NCBI RefSeq assembly: GCF_900177725.1
Contig: NZ_FXAT01000002.1
Span: 248,001-312,000 of the forward strand
DNA length: 64,000 nucleotides
Direction: 5' to 3'
Origin: Paraburkholderia susongensis
GTDB taxonomy: Bacteria > Pseudomonadota > Gammaproteobacteria > Burkholderiales > Burkholderiaceae
Part shown: positions 34,968 to 44,370 of the stretch, in pieces
Position numbering within the stretch: the first letter of the stretch is position 1
How the letters are laid out: each line of letters starts with the position of its first letter
Position numbers and translations under genes: made by a program
Notes under the pieces: model-generated
Seen by the model: the letters and a program-made list of their open reading frames with translations, nothing else
Told to the model about the DNA's origin: nothing
The model's database searches: none

Positions 34968-35723
34968 ATGCCAGCACACTATTTCCGGACCTTGACGGGA
35001 AAGGATCGCAGCACCAGAGCCAACAGGCAGCTTGGCTTCTCGCTTGCGTTCGTGGCTGGTGGGACCAACGCCGGCGGCTTCCTGGCAGTGAAGCAGTACA
35101 CGTCCCATATGAGCGGCGTGGTCTCTGCGATTGCCGACCAGACCGCCCTGGGCGACCTCTCGCTGGTTCTGGCGGGTGCCGGATCGCTGATCTCATTCCT
35201 GCTGGGCGCCGCCTGTTCCGCCGTGCTCATCAACTGGGGGCGGCGCCGGCGGCTGAACAGTCAGTACGCGTCGCCGTTGCTGGTCGAGGCTGTCCTGCTG
35301 CTTTGTTTCGGGTTGCTCGGCAGCCATCTCGCCCTGTGGGAAACCCTGTTCGTGCCGGCGACGGTCGTGCTCCTGTGCTTCATCATGGGTCTGCAGAACG
35401 CAATGATCACGAAGCTTTCGGGTGCGGAAATCCGTACCACCCATATGACGGGCACCGTGACGGATATCGGCATCGAGATCGGCAAGCTCCTCTACTGGAA
35501 TTCATCGAAGGTCGAACCCACTAAGCCGTTTGTCCTCGCGAACCGGGCAAAGCTGAAAGTACACATGACGATGCTGACGATGTTCTTTGTCGGTGGCATC
35601 ACAGGGGCGATGGGATTCAAACACATCGGCTACGCCTCGACGGTACCGCTTGCGGGCGTGCTGATTGTGCTGGCCATCGTGCCCCTCGTTGACGACCTGC
35701 GCACGGCAGGGAGGTTGACGTGA
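34968..35723 (+). CDS. DUF1275 (YoaK-like) membrane protein
   Basis: A 251-residue protein with six or so predicted helices, of the DUF1275/YoaK family. The N-terminal FVAGGTNAGGFLAVKQYTSH followed by MSGVVS is the family signature, and GLQNAMITKLSGAEIRTTHM is the mirrored second signature, consistent with an internal duplication. Its function is unknown. The frame is open upstream into the palindrome region; the ATG at 34968 fits the family N-terminus. It overlaps the next gene's GTG start by four bases. Confidence 0.87.
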   Translation: MPAHYFRTLTGKDRSTRANRQLGFSLAFVAGGTNAGGFLAVKQYTSHMSGVVSAIADQTALGDLSLVLAGAGSLISFLLGAACSAVLINWGRRRRLNSQYASPLLVEAVLLLCFGLLGSHLALWETLFVPATVVLLCFIMGLQNAMITKLSGAEIRTTHMTGTVTDIGIEIGKLLYWNSSKVEPTKPFVLANRAKLKVHMTMLTMFFVGGITGAMGFKHIGYASTVPLAGVLIVLAIVPLVDDLRTAGRLT

Positions 35724-36166
35724 TCGATACGAGTATTCCACTACTGTCCCATGACTACACGTACCTGTATCTGCGAGACGTGATGGGCCGCCGCGGACTG
35801 ATCGTCATCGGCGTGGGCAAGGCGGGCGAACGCGGATTCCAGATGCTGTACCGGTTTTCTGATATCTGCGATCGCCTGGAAGAATGCGGGATTAACGTGA
35901 TCTTCGTCTATCAGAAGGAATCCGCCCGACACGTTCAGGATGCGACCTCCTTGTTCGGCGCCCGTTACAGGCAAAGGCCGTGTCTGTTTCTGGACCATGA
36001 CGGTCAGTTCTTTGTCGGCCCACCGCGCCCCAGATCGCTTCGCGCGGTGTATCTGGACCGGGAGATGAGGCGGCTCGACACGGCCGAAATTGCACTACGG
36101 GATGAAACGTGGGATTCACTGCTGCGCGCCTTCTTTGTCGAGGTCGCAGCAGGTTTCATGCACTGA
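35720..36166 (+). CDS. Hypothetical protein, thioredoxin-like; stops at an in-frame TGA
   Basis: A 148-residue protein starting at a GTG that overlaps the DUF1275 stop. The pattern RRGLIVIGVGKAGERGF, INVIFVYQKESARHVQDATS and PCLFLDHDGQFFVGPPRPRS resembles a thioredoxin/AhpC-like alpha-beta fold without a CxxC motif. The last 40 residues (EIALRDETWDSLLRAFFVEV, then AAGF) line up in length with the first half of an HPr domain but lack its His15. After the TGA at 36164-36166 the same frame continues into the second half of an HPr-like domain, so this may be a broken or read-through gene. Confidence 0.6.
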   Translation: MIDTSIPLLSHDYTYLYLRDVMGRRGLIVIGVGKAGERGFQMLYRFSDICDRLEECGINVIFVYQKESARHVQDATSLFGARYRQRPCLFLDHDGQFFVGPPRPRSLRAVYLDREMRRLDTAEIALRDETWDSLLRAFFVEVAAGFMH

Positions 36167-36334
36167 GCGCGACGACGTGAGAACGGCCGGTCCGTCAACG
36201 CCAGGGACGTCATGTCAATCATGTCACTTCGGGCCGGACCCGGCGCGCATGTGCGTATCCTGGCGACGGGACCTGACGAAATCGTAGCGCTTGAGGCGCT
36301 TTCGGCCATCCTGCGTTGGCAGGAATCGTGCTAA
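36167..36334 (+). pseudogene. HPr-like C-terminal half continuing in frame after TGA
   Basis: In the same frame as the preceding ORF, 55 codons run to TAA at 36332-36334. The peptide ENGRSVNARDVMSIMSLRAG and then ILATGPDEIVALEALSAIL matches the second half of HPr proteins, where NGRxVNAKSIM is the usual regulatory-Ser loop (Ser46 position is Asp here) and GPDE..AL..L is the C-terminal helix. No independent start with a binding site is obvious. The stop codon could come from a CGA-to-TGA change. Treated as a broken second half. Confidence 0.5.
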
Positions 36335-36400
36335 CCGGCCAATGCAAAAGACAGCGCACACACCCGCCGATTGCCGCCGCATCGGTTTTCGACCATACAC

Positions 36401-37168
36401 ATGAAAAGAGAGAGAAAGGCGAGCAAGCCCCTGGTCATAGAGAATGACCAGGTGGTTTCACTGTACTTTGATGCGCGCGGCGTGCAGAGCACTATGTTGC
36501 GGCACTATCCGTACGCCCTTGCGCTGGGTTATACGCGCACCATGATGGGTTTCCTGCTGTTCCAGCCATTTCCGCGCCGCATTTCGATGATCGGTCTGGG
36601 TGGCGGTTCGCTGGCGAAATACTGCTATCGCCACTTGCCCGACACCGAGATTGCCGTCGTCGAAATCAACCCCCAGGTGATCGCGCTGCGCGACCGGTTC
36701 CATGTGCCGCGTGATAGCGAACGCTTCAAGGTGATCTGTGCCGACGGAGCGCAGTACGTCACGGTTCCGGATTACCGGCCCGACGTGCTGCTGATCGACG
36801 GTTTCAACGCCGACGGGTTGCCCGCCGAGCTCGGTAGCAGGACGTTCTACGAGGCCTGCCGTCGCCGGTTGAGTGACAACGGGGTAATGGTGGCCAATCT
36901 GGTGACGGACGAACCGGACTTCCATCACTACCTTCGCTCGCTCAGGGAAGTCTTCGCGGACGCGGTGACGCTGGCGCCGTCCGAAGGCAGCGAACACAAC
37001 GTCACTGTTTTTGCGTGGAAAGGAGCCGATGAGTTTCCGTCCCTCGCAACGATGCTCGACCGGGCGCGCGCGCTCGAACCCACGCATGCGGTGAATCTCC
37101 ATGCGACGGCCGCGCGCATCGAGTACGGCAAGAGGTTTAACTGGGATCGATACGGACAGGCGAGTTGA
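36401..37168 (+). CDS. Spermidine-synthase-like methyltransferase-fold protein (copy 2)
   Basis: A 255-residue paralogue of the gene at 33624-34457. Motif SMIGLGGGSLAKYCYRHLP matches copy 1, VVEINPQVIALRDRF gives the ribose-binding acidic position, and the catalytic segment is LIDGFNADGLP, again without the DxTDP of true spermidine synthase. The ATG at 36401 is chosen; an in-frame TTG at 36371 lies upstream. The paralogues flank the DUF1275 and HPr-like genes on opposite strands. The role is unknown; aminopropyl transfer or a methyltransferase-like activity are both possible. Confidence 0.8.
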   Translation: MKRERKASKPLVIENDQVVSLYFDARGVQSTMLRHYPYALALGYTRTMMGFLLFQPFPRRISMIGLGGGSLAKYCYRHLPDTEIAVVEINPQVIALRDRFHVPRDSERFKVICADGAQYVTVPDYRPDVLLIDGFNADGLPAELGSRTFYEACRRRLSDNGVMVANLVTDEPDFHHYLRSLREVFADAVTLAPSEGSEHNVTVFAWKGADEFPSLATMLDRARALEPTHAVNLHATAARIEYGKRFNWDRYGQAS

Positions 37169-37249
37169 GCGCATTCATTTGCGACGCGTCAACGACGGCA
37201 CCAGTCCAATCCGCGCTTTTTTGAGCAGGCGCGTTCCCTAGGAAAGAAG

Positions 37250-37543
37250 ATGACGGCAGGAAGCGACAACGAACGCAGCACCTTGACCCATACGGCCGTC
37301 TGGGCGCTTGAGCGCCCGGCCCAGCAACGATACGGTCGCGATGCGACCAGGCTAAGCTGGTCGGTCGCGCAGGAACTGCGTAACCGGCGGCGTATAGGCG
37401 AGCGATTCATGGATCGACGGCGCGTGGTGCGCTCGTGGCGTCAAGATGATGACCCGGATCACGTCTTGTATTATAATTGGATTAACATACTTGGGTGTTG
37501 CTTCTCATCATGGAAACGAAAAGCGCTCGATTCACGATTCTGA
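37250..37543 (+). CDS. Doubtful hypothetical ORF
   Basis: A 97-codon frame with a good AGGAAAG element before its ATG. The first 65 residues are hydrophilic and Arg-rich (RNRRRIGERFMDRRRVVRSW); the last part runs through the likely promoter and start of the next gene. No family is recognised. It could be a real small gene or chance. Confidence 0.25.
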   Translation: MTAGSDNERSTLTHTAVWALERPAQQRYGRDATRLSWSVAQELRNRRRIGERFMDRRRVVRSWRQDDDPDHVLYYNWINILGCCFSSWKRKALDSRF

Positions 37544-37707
37544 TCGATCCTGTGAAGAAGGAAGCGTTCGAAAAACTGTGCGCAGCACAGGACCTGACGC
37601 CCTCACAGGTGGTGCGTCAACTGATTCGCGAATACCTTGAGCAGCACGGCGTCACCTACAAGACAAAGAGCGCCGTTGGCGCCCGCCCGCGTCGAAAAAC
37701 GGCCTGA
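37510..37707 (+). CDS. Ribbon-helix-helix (CopG/Arc-type) DNA-binding protein
   Basis: A 65-residue protein. The strand METKSARFTILIDPVKKEAF followed by the helices EKLCAAQDLTPSQVVRQLI and REYLEQHGV is the ribbon-helix-helix fold, in which a beta strand from each monomer reads the DNA. The C-terminus is basic (RPRRKTA). A TATAAT element at 37472-37477 lies 33 bases before the ATG. No toxin gene follows, so it is an orphan regulator or a remnant of a toxin-antitoxin pair. Confidence 0.7.
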   Translation: METKSARFTILIDPVKKEAFEKLCAAQDLTPSQVVRQLIREYLEQHGVTYKTKSAVGARPRRKTA

Positions 37708-38254
37708 GGTACATCCGGCTCAAGCCCATGACGTGATCCGGCGAAGAGGCCGCCGCCCGTTCGCGCTGGCATGCTGCCGGGTACTCTTTCGGGCTGCTTC
37801 CTTTACAGCATACCCATAAATCACGAGTCTTCTGATGTGCGCGACGACGCACGGTCGCCAGTGTCGCGCAATATTATGGGTTGGAAATGCACCGCCTGGA
37901 GGTGAAAGCAGAACTGCTCTGTTTTCTCGCGTTATCTGAAATCTTTGCCTTTCGCTCCAGGGGCACATGATTGCAGATCGACCATCTCGTCGAAAGCATA
38001 AGGATCTGGCTACGGCGCCACGATCATCGCGTCGACTGGCGCGAGCGGTGGTTACCACGATCGGTTGAATCCGCCATTTACCTAGCTGTTGCATCTCGTT
38101 GATCAGGTAATAAATTGAGCACATATTCACTCAGAAATCCTAATTAATTGACGGAGACTCAAGCGTTCAATTGAACCATACTGGTTCGCTACCCCCCCCT
38201 TTGGGGATCGTATGCGTTGTCTTCGGACCGTGAGCGGATCCTGTTTACTGGCGT
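37708..38254. other. Intergenic, AT-richer scar, no gene seen
   Basis: 547 bases between the RHH gene and the integrase remnant. The part 38070-38180 is clearly AT-richer than the surroundings and a C7 tract sits at about 38193. No homologous frame or RNA was found. This composition fits an old integration boundary. Confidence 0.45.
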
Positions 38255-38590
38255 TCAGCGTGGAAGGTCAGGGGCCGCGAGGCGGGAAAACACGTTTTCG
38301 GCCACAGGAAGTTGGAGTCTCGCCTGAACGACATCTGGAATTTGAGTGGCTTTGCTTAGGCGCGTTTCCTCGGCCGGCATATTCAACCGCGCGAGATCGT
38401 CTTCGTTTTCGTCGCTTACCAGCCGCTCCAGATAGTCGGCCCAGGCCTGGCTCATCCGTCGTCGCTGATCGAGGAATTGAGCCCGGCCGTATGCGTCTCC
38501 AAGTTCCTCGTCGCTGCCGTGTGCAAGATGCCGTTCAACGATTTCCTTGTCGTAGCCCAAGCGCTCCCGAATCAGCGTACCTGTCCGCAG
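38255..38590 (-). pseudogene. P4-type integrase C-terminal remnant
   Basis: About 110 codons match the C-terminus of P4-like tyrosine recombinases: LIRERLGYDKEIVERHLAHG has the late active-site His in the LAHG box, AYGRAQFLDQRRRMSQAWAD is the catalytic Tyr region with Tyr in AYGRA, and ADYLERL follows. The N-terminal and central parts, with the catalytic Arg-Lys-HxxR, are absent; the similarity breaks next to the tRNA-Val terminator. It is a dead fragment that marks the tRNA as a former attachment site. Confidence 0.75.
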
Positions 38591-38593
38591 GCA

Positions 38594-38631
38594 ACAAAAA
38601 ACCCGCATAGCCAATAGCCACGCGGGTTTCA
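38594..38631 (-). terminator. Intrinsic terminator of tRNA-Val
   Basis: On the minus strand AAACCCGCGTGGCTATTGGC begins a stem (AAACCCGC against GCGGGTTT) followed by a T-run. It lies about 55 bases past the tRNA 3' end. Confidence 0.75.
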
Positions 38632-38684
38632 GAGACTGCACACAACTTGTTCAGACTACCTTGGACAACAGCGAATCACGAAAC

Positions 38685-38760
38685 TGGTGGGTGCTGAGAG
38701 GCTCGAACTCCCGACCTACGCCTTGTAAGGGCGCCGCTCTACCAACTGAGCTAAGCACCC
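38685..38760 (-). tRNA. tRNA-Val (anticodon TAC)
   Basis: A full 76-base cloverleaf including CCA. The acceptor stem GGGTGCT pairs with AGCACCC, the D-arm is GCTCAGTTGGTAGAGC, the anticodon loop has CTTACAA giving TAC for valine, and the T-arm is CGGGAGTTCGAGCCTCTC-like with the TTCGA loop. The encoded CCA is at 38685-38687. It is followed by its own terminator and adjoins an integrase remnant, so its 3' end is the probable attachment site. Confidence 0.97.
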
Positions 38761-38849
38761 GTTTCGCGATTCAGTGCTTCCGTTGCCGCCGATTCATACG
38801 GCTTGAACCGAGCAAGTCGCTTCAAGCAATTCCTCAGGCAGCAAGCCCA

Positions 38850-39122
38850 TTAGTTTAGCGCATCCTTCAGTGCTTTGCCAGGCCTAAATTTAGGAACCTT
38901 CGCCGCCTTGATTTTGATCGCAGCGCCGGTGCGCGGATTACGTCCTGTGCGTGCAGTGCGCTTGCCGACCGCGAACGTGCCAAAACCGACCAACGTCACC
39001 GAACCACCCTTCTTCAACGTACTCTTGACACCCGCAATGACTGCATCGAGTGCACGGCCGGCCGCGGCCTTCGAAATGTCGGCTTGCTGTGCAATGTGAT
39101 CGATCAATTCCGTCTTGTTCAT
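38850..39122 (-). CDS. hupB: HU-beta, nucleoid DNA-binding protein
   Basis: A 90-residue HU protein, the usual length. The dimerisation helices ([20 protein letters not shown]) and the DNA-binding arm with [20 protein letters not shown] and the conserved RNP-type turn are complete. It bends DNA and compacts the nucleoid. It lies between tRNA-Val and lon, the usual Burkholderiaceae order. Confidence 0.98.
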   Translation of the reverse strand: MNKTELIDHIAQQADISKAAAGRALDAVIAGVKSTLKKGGSVTLVGFGTFAVGKRTARTGRNPRTGAAIKIKAAKVPKFRPGKALKDALN

Positions 39123-39400
39123 TCCAACCCCCGAGAATGTTTATGGAATCGTGACGGTGCTTTCCGGCACCTGGTTTCACGCGGCCGGCGGCGACGCCGG
39201 GCCGACCCATTAGAAGTGGCCGAAACCCAGGTGTCAAGCCGGGTTGAGCCTGATCGGCGCGGTTTTGGAAGGGCTCTTTTATCACCAGATATTGCGACGG
39301 GTCGGCTCATCTGCGACGAGTCAACGTGCGCGTTTTCACAGCGCCCATGATGTGGAAACGCGAGGCTTTCGTGATCCATTGCGAGGTCGACGTGGACAAT

Positions 39401-39430
39401 AAAAAACCCGCGGCCGTAACCGCGGGTTCT
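39401..39430 (-). terminator. Intrinsic terminator after lon
   Basis: On the minus strand AACCCGCGG pairs with CCGCGGGTT around a six-base loop, followed by TTTTTT. It lies about 65 bases past the lon stop. The remaining hupB-lon gap (39123-39400) shows no gene; it presumably holds the hupB promoter. Confidence 0.82.
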
Positions 39431-39493
39431 TTGCTTCAGCAAGCAGCCTCGCAACAGGATACTTTAGCGTACCTTAGCGCGCTTGCGTACGCT

Positions 39494-41911
39494 TCAGTGC
39501 TTGACGACCTCCGTCGCGGCGTCCTTGCCCTCTCCAGCAACAGGGGCGGCCGGCTTCGGCTCTTCTTCCAGCAATGGCTGCGGTACACGTTCGAGCGCCA
39601 GTTCGAGCACCTTGTCGATCCAGCGAACCGGCACGATCTCGATCGCGTTCTTCACGTTGTCCGGAATCTCGGTCAAGTCCTTGACGTTCTCTTCCGGAAT
39701 CAACACGAGCTTGATGCCGCCGCGATGCGCTGCGAGCAGTTTCTCCTTCAGGCCGCCAATCGGCAGGACTTCGCCACGCAGCGTGATTTCGCCCGTCATC
39801 GCGACATCGGCACGCACCGGAATACCGGTCAATACCGACACGAGCGCGGTCGTCATCGCGATACCAGCCGAAGGACCGTCCTTCGGCGTCGCGCCTTCCG
39901 GCACGTGGATGTGGATGTCCTGCTTCTCGAACGCTTCGTCCTTGATACCCAGACGGCGCGAACGCGAACGCACGACCGAGCGCGCTGCTTCGACGGATTC
40001 CTTCATCACGTCGCCGAGCGAACCGGTGCGGATCACATTGCCCTTACCCGGCATCACAGCGGCTTCGATGGTCAGCAGATCGCCGCCCACTTCCGTCCAT
40101 GCCAGACCCGTGACCTGACCAACCTGATTTTCCTTGGCGGCCAGACCGAAGTCGTACTTGCGCACGCCGAGGAACGTGTCGAGGTTGCTGCCGTCGACCT
40201 TCACCGCGCCCTCCGCCTTCTTCAGCAGAAGCATCTTCACGACCTTGCGGCAGATCTTCGAAATTTCACGCTCGAGCGAACGCACGCCCGCTTCGCGCGT
40301 GTAGTAACGAATGATGTCGCGGATCGCGGTTTCCGTCACATCGACCTCGCCATCCTTGAGGCCGTTGTTCTTCTTCTGCTTCGGCAACAGATAACGCTGC
40401 GCAATGCTGACCTTTTCGTCTTCCGTGTAGCCCGACAGACGGATCACTTCCATCCGGTCGAGCAGCGGCGGCGGAATGTTCAGCGAGTTCGACGTCGCGA
40501 CGAACATCACGTCCGACAGATCGAAGTCGACTTCGACGTAGTGATCGGCAAACGTATGGTTCTGTTCCGGGTCGAGCACTTCGAGCAGCGCCGACGACGG
40601 ATCGCCGCGGAAATCCTGGCCCATCTTGTCGACTTCGTCGAGCAGGAAGAGCGGATTGCGCACGCCGACCTTGGTCAGGCTCTGCAGGATCTTGCCCGGC
40701 ATCGAACCGATGTACGTACGACGGTGGCCGCGAATCTCGGCTTCGTCGCGCACGCCGCCCAACGCCATGCGCACGAACTTGCGGTTCGTCGCGCGCGCGA
40801 TCGACTGGCCGAGCGACGTCTTACCGACACCCGGAGGCCCAACGAGGCACAGGATCGGCGCTTTCACCTTATCGACACGTTGCTGGACCGCGAGATACTC
40901 GAGAATGCGTTCCTTCACCTTCTCGAGACCGAAGTGGTCTTCATCGAGCACGCGCTCCGCATTCGAGAGGTCGTTGTTGACCTTGCTCTTCTTGCGCCAC
41001 GGCAAGCCGATCAGCGTATCGATATAGTTGCGCACGACCGTCGCTTCCGCCGACATCGGCGACATCAGCTTGAGCTTCTTCAGCTCGGAGTCGGCCTTCT
41101 TCTTCGCTTCCTTCGGCATGCGCGCAGCCGTGATGCGCTTCTCGAGTTCTTCGAGGTCCGCACCCTCTTCGCCTTCGCCGAGTTCCTTCTGGATCGCCTT
41201 GACCTGTTCGTTCAGGTAGTACTCGCGCTGGCTCTTCTCCATCTGACGCTTGACGCGCCCACGGATACGCTTTTCGACCTGCAGGATGTCGATCTCGGCT
41301 TCGAGTTGCGCGAGCAGATGCTCGAGCCGCTCGATCACCGGGAACATTTCGAGGATGTGCTGCTTCTGGTCGAGCTTGAGCGGCAGATGCGCCGCGATCG
41401 TGTCGGCCAGACGCCCGGCTTCGTCGATACCCGACAGCGAGGTCAGGATCTCCGGCGGGATCTTCTTGTTCAGCTTCACATACTGGTCGAACTGCGACAC
41501 GATCGCGCGGCGCAGCGCTTCGGTTTCAGCGCTGTCGGCGTGGTCGGGTTCGAGCGGTATGACTTCGCACGAGAACTGCGTTTCCTGTTCTTCGATGGAA
41601 AGCGTCTTCGCGCGCTGCAAGCCTTCGACGAGCACCTTCACCGTGCCGTCAGGCAGCTTCAGCATCTGCAGGATGTTGGCAATACACCCTACTTCGTACA
41701 TGTCCTTTTCGGTCGGCTCGTCTTTCGCAGCCGTTTTCTGGGCGACGAGCATGATGTGCTTGCCGCCTTCCATCGCTGCTTCGAGAGCCTTGATCGACTT
41801 CGGGCGGCCTACGAAGAGCGGAATCACCATGTGCGGGAAAACGACTACGTCGCGCAGCGGGAGCAGCGGCAGCGTAATGCGTTCCGGCGGGAGGAGTTGG
41901 GTTCCTGACAT
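39494..41911 (-). CDS. lon: Lon, ATP-dependent protease La
   Basis: An 805-residue Lon protease, the usual size. The N-terminal substrate domain begins [20 protein letters not shown]. The AAA+ module has Walker [12 protein letters not shown] and Walker [12 protein letters not shown]. The protease domain has the catalytic Ser in [10 protein letters not shown] and Lys in [10 protein letters not shown]. It degrades misfolded and regulatory proteins. Part of the tig-clpP-clpX-lon-hupB array, with its own terminator. Confidence 0.99.
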   Translation of the reverse strand: MSGTQLLPPERITLPLLPLRDVVVFPHMVIPLFVGRPKSIKALEAAMEGGKHIMLVAQKTAAKDEPTEKDMYEVGCIANILQMLKLPDGTVKVLVEGLQRAKTLSIEEQETQFSCEVIPLEPDHADSAETEALRRAIVSQFDQYVKLNKKIPPEILTSLSGIDEAGRLADTIAAHLPLKLDQKQHILEMFPVIERLEHLLAQLEAEIDILQVEKRIRGRVKRQMEKSQREYYLNEQVKAIQKELGEGEEGADLEELEKRITAARMPKEAKKKADSELKKLKLMSPMSAEATVVRNYIDTLIGLPWRKKSKVNNDLSNAERVLDEDHFGLEKVKERILEYLAVQQRVDKVKAPILCLVGPPGVGKTSLGQSIARATNRKFVRMALGGVRDEAEIRGHRRTYIGSMPGKILQSLTKVGVRNPLFLLDEVDKMGQDFRGDPSSALLEVLDPEQNHTFADHYVEVDFDLSDVMFVATSNSLNIPPPLLDRMEVIRLSGYTEDEKVSIAQRYLLPKQKKNNGLKDGEVDVTETAIRDIIRYYTREAGVRSLEREISKICRKVVKMLLLKKAEGAVKVDGSNLDTFLGVRKYDFGLAAKENQVGQVTGLAWTEVGGDLLTIEAAVMPGKGNVIRTGSLGDVMKESVEAARSVVRSRSRRLGIKDEAFEKQDIHIHVPEGATPKDGPSAGIAMTTALVSVLTGIPVRADVAMTGEITLRGEVLPIGGLKEKLLAAHRGGIKLVLIPEENVKDLTEIPDNVKNAIEIVPVRWIDKVLELALERVPQPLLEEEPKPAAPVAGEGKDAATEVVKH

Positions 41912-41944
41912 TTCATTTCCCCATGAGTGGAATCAGTTCGTTCG

Positions 41945-42023
41945 ATAGGTGAGGCCGGCAGAAAATATTGCAAGCCTTCGCGTGTGGGAAAAGTTCAGTG
42001 ACTCCGAAAGGTTCAGTGACTCC
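41945..42023 (-). promoter_or_regulatory. lon upstream region: heat-shock-like promoter and direct repeats
   Basis: On the minus strand CTTGCAA (41968-41974) and CACCTAT (41945-41951), 16 bases apart, resemble the sigma-32 pattern CTTGAAA and CCCCATNT. Just upstream, GTTCAGTGACTCC occurs twice with an 18-base period (41993-42005 and 42011-42023, plus-strand reading). Heat-shock control is expected for lon; the role of the repeats is unknown. Confidence 0.35.
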
Positions 42024-42057
42024 ATAGTGAAAACAACCAACCTGACCACACGATAAA

Positions 42058-42096
42058 CGAAAAAGCCGTTCACGTCGCCATGAACGGCCTTTTTGC
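42058..42096 (-). terminator. Intrinsic terminator after clpX
   Basis: On the minus strand AAAAAGGCCGTTCA pairs with TGAACGGCTTTTT around a seven-base loop, giving a stem with T-runs on both ends. It lies within 55 bases of the clpX stop. Confidence 0.85.
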
Positions 42097-42111
42097 AGAA
42101 TCCGAAGCCGA

Positions 42112-43383
42112 TCAGTTCGAACCCGCGACCTTCGGCGCGTCTTCGTAGATCAGCAGCGGTTTGCCGTCGCCGTCGATGACGTTGTCGTCGATGATGACCT
42201 TGCTGACCCCCTTCATCTGCGGCAGGTCGTACATCACGTCGAGCAACGCCTGTTCCAGGATGGAGCGCAGGCCCCGCGCGCCGGTCTTGCGGCGGATCGC
42301 CTTGCGCGCCACGGCCTGCAAAGCGGCCGGACGAATTTCGAGTTCGACGCGCTCCATGTTGAACAGCTTGTGGTACTGCTTGACCAGCGCATTCTTCGGT
42401 TCGACGAGGATTTTCATCAGCGCGGCTTCATCGAGCTTGCCAAGCGTGGCGACCACCGGCAGACGGCCGATCAGTTCCGGAATCAAACCGAATTTGATCA
42501 GGTCTTCCGGCTCCACTTCACGCAGCACTTCCCCGGCGTCGCGGTCCTGCTTGCTCTTCACGCTGGCGCCGAAGCCGATGCCGGTCTTCTCGGTACGATC
42601 GACGATGACCTTTTCGAGGCCGTCGAACGCGCCACCGCAGATGAACAGAATGTTCGTCGTGTCGACCTGGATGAAGTCCTGGTTCGGATGCTTACGGCCA
42701 CCTTGCGGCGGCACCGACGCCATCGTGCCTTCGACGAGCTTCAGCAAAGCCTGCTGCACGCCCTCGCCCGACACGTCGCGCGTGATAGACGGGTTGTCGG
42801 ACTTGCGGCTGATCTTGTCGATTTCGTCGATGTAGACAATACCGCGCTGGGCCTTGTCCACTTCGTAATTACAGTTTTGCAGCAGCTTCTGAATGATGTT
42901 CTCGACGTCTTCGCCGACATAGCCGGCTTCCGTCAGCGTGGTTGCGTCCGCAATCACGAACGGCACGTTCAGAAGGCGCGCAAGCGTCTGCGCGAGCAGC
43001 GTCTTGCCGGAGCCGGTCGGCCCGATCAGCAGGATGTTGCTCTTGGACAGCTCGATCTCGTCCTTCTTGTCGAGATGCTTGAGACGCTTGTAGTGGTTGT
43101 AGACCGCAACGGCGAGAATCTTCTTCGCGCGCTCCTGGCCGATCACGTATTGATCGAGGATTTCGCGGATTTCCTGCGGAGTCGGCAGATCGGACTTGGA
43201 CAAACCCGCCTCGATGCCCGCGCCCGCCGCTTCGTCGCGAATGATTTCGTTGCACAGGTCGATACATTCATCGCAGATGAACACCGACGGGCCAGCAATC
43301 AGTTTTTTGACCTCATGCTGACTCTTGCCGCAAAACGAGCAATACAACAGCTTTTCGCTGTTAGAACCTTTCTTGTCCGCCAT
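42112..43383 (-). CDS. clpX: ClpX, ATP-dependent unfoldase of ClpXP
   Basis: A 423-residue AAA+ unfoldase. The N-terminal zinc-binding domain has [14 protein letters not shown] and [10 protein letters not shown] (four Cys). Walker A is [15 protein letters not shown] and Walker B is [11 protein letters not shown]. The C-terminal sensor region is [20 protein letters not shown]. It recognises substrates and feeds them to ClpP, encoded 197 bases upstream. Confidence 0.99.
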   Translation of the reverse strand: MADKKGSNSEKLLYCSFCGKSQHEVKKLIAGPSVFICDECIDLCNEIIRDEAAGAGIEAGLSKSDLPTPQEIREILDQYVIGQERAKKILAVAVYNHYKRLKHLDKKDEIELSKSNILLIGPTGSGKTLLAQTLARLLNVPFVIADATTLTEAGYVGEDVENIIQKLLQNCNYEVDKAQRGIVYIDEIDKISRKSDNPSITRDVSGEGVQQALLKLVEGTMASVPPQGGRKHPNQDFIQVDTTNILFICGGAFDGLEKVIVDRTEKTGIGFGASVKSKQDRDAGEVLREVEPEDLIKFGLIPELIGRLPVVATLGKLDEAALMKILVEPKNALVKQYHKLFNMERVELEIRPAALQAVARKAIRRKTGARGLRSILEQALLDVMYDLPQMKGVSKVIIDDNVIDGDGKPLLIYEDAPKVAGSN

Positions 43384-43580
43384 AGATGTGTGAGCCTCCG
43401 GACACCGGATTACATGATACGCCGTTTGCCCCCGCCTCGCAGTTTGGGCACGACAGGACTAGTGAGCAAAATGACGGCGTTTGCCGCAGACGCCCGGACA
43501 GATGTTGATCATTTCACAATTGACTCGATGACGGTTCCGCCCCAATTCCGAGCAAAACAGCGGGGCAAAACCGTACCCGA

Positions 43581-44234
43581 TCAAGGACGCTTATGCGCCA
43601 CCTGGTCGACGAGACCGTAGGCTTGCGCGTCATCGCCGGACATGAAATTGTCGCGATCCGTGTCGCGCGCGATGCGCTCGACCGGCTGACCGGTATGGTG
43701 CGCGAGCAGATGATTCAGCCGCTCTTTCAAATACAGAATTTCGCGCGCCTGGATTTCGATGTCGGACGCCTGGCCACGCGCGCCGCCGAGCGGCTGGTGA
43801 ATCATCACGCGCGAGTTCGGCAGCGCGAAGCGCTTGCCCTTCGCGCCGGCCGCCAGCAGGAACGCGCCCATGCTCGCCGCGAGGCCCATGCATAGCGTGG
43901 AGACGTCCGGCTTGATGAACTGCATCGTATCGTAGATCGCCATGCCCGCCGACACCGAACCGCCCGGGCTGTTGATGTAGAAATAGATGTCCTTGTCGGG
44001 ATTCTCGCTTTCGAGAAACAGCATCTGCGCGACGACGAGATTGGCCGTCTGGTCGTTCACTTCGCCTACGAGGAACACGATGCGTTCCTTCAGCAGACGC
44101 GAATAAATGTCATACGAGCGCTCGCCCCGGCCGCTCGTTTCCACGACGATCGGCACCAGACCGAGTGCCTGCGCTTCGAGATCCCGGGACGACTGGGAGG
44201 TCAACGTGTCCAGCATTTGGGCGCGAAAGGTCAT
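43581..44234 (-). CDS. clpP: ClpP, proteolytic subunit of ClpXP
   Basis: A 217-residue Ser protease. The catalytic Ser is in [16 protein letters not shown], His in [12 protein letters not shown], and the Asp in the following [12 protein letters not shown]. The oxyanion strand is [19 protein letters not shown]. It forms the tetradecameric chamber for ClpX. It lies between tig and clpX, with terminators on the tig side. Confidence 0.99.
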   Translation of the reverse strand: MTFRAQMLDTLTSQSSRDLEAQALGLVPIVVETSGRGERSYDIYSRLLKERIVFLVGEVNDQTANLVVAQMLFLESENPDKDIYFYINSPGGSVSAGMAIYDTMQFIKPDVSTLCMGLAASMGAFLLAAGAKGKRFALPNSRVMIHQPLGGARGQASDIEIQAREILYLKERLNHLLAHHTGQPVERIARDTDRDNFMSGDDAQAYGLVDQVAHKRP

Positions 44235-44370
44235 GCAATGGATCCTTGTCTGGAGATATTCCGAATATAGGTGCTAGACAGGTAGGTGCAACGACCCCGT
44301 TATTCAAGTGCGCGATCAGTGCATGCGCACCGCGCAACCGCATGCAGCACGCAACGCATCTTCACAGCAC

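Noticed and set aside
36164..36166. TGA as a selenocysteine codon in the HPr-like ORF
   Set aside because: No bacterial SECIS-like hairpin with the expected loop was recognised just downstream, and the position is a surface turn in HPr, not a redox site. A mutation or read-through is simpler.
39326..41908. 860-codon open frame on the plus strand antisense to lon
   Set aside because: The minus strand encodes a full-length Lon protease with all catalytic motifs; the plus-strand frame has Arg/His/Leu-rich composition typical of a reverse-frame shadow in GC-rich DNA.
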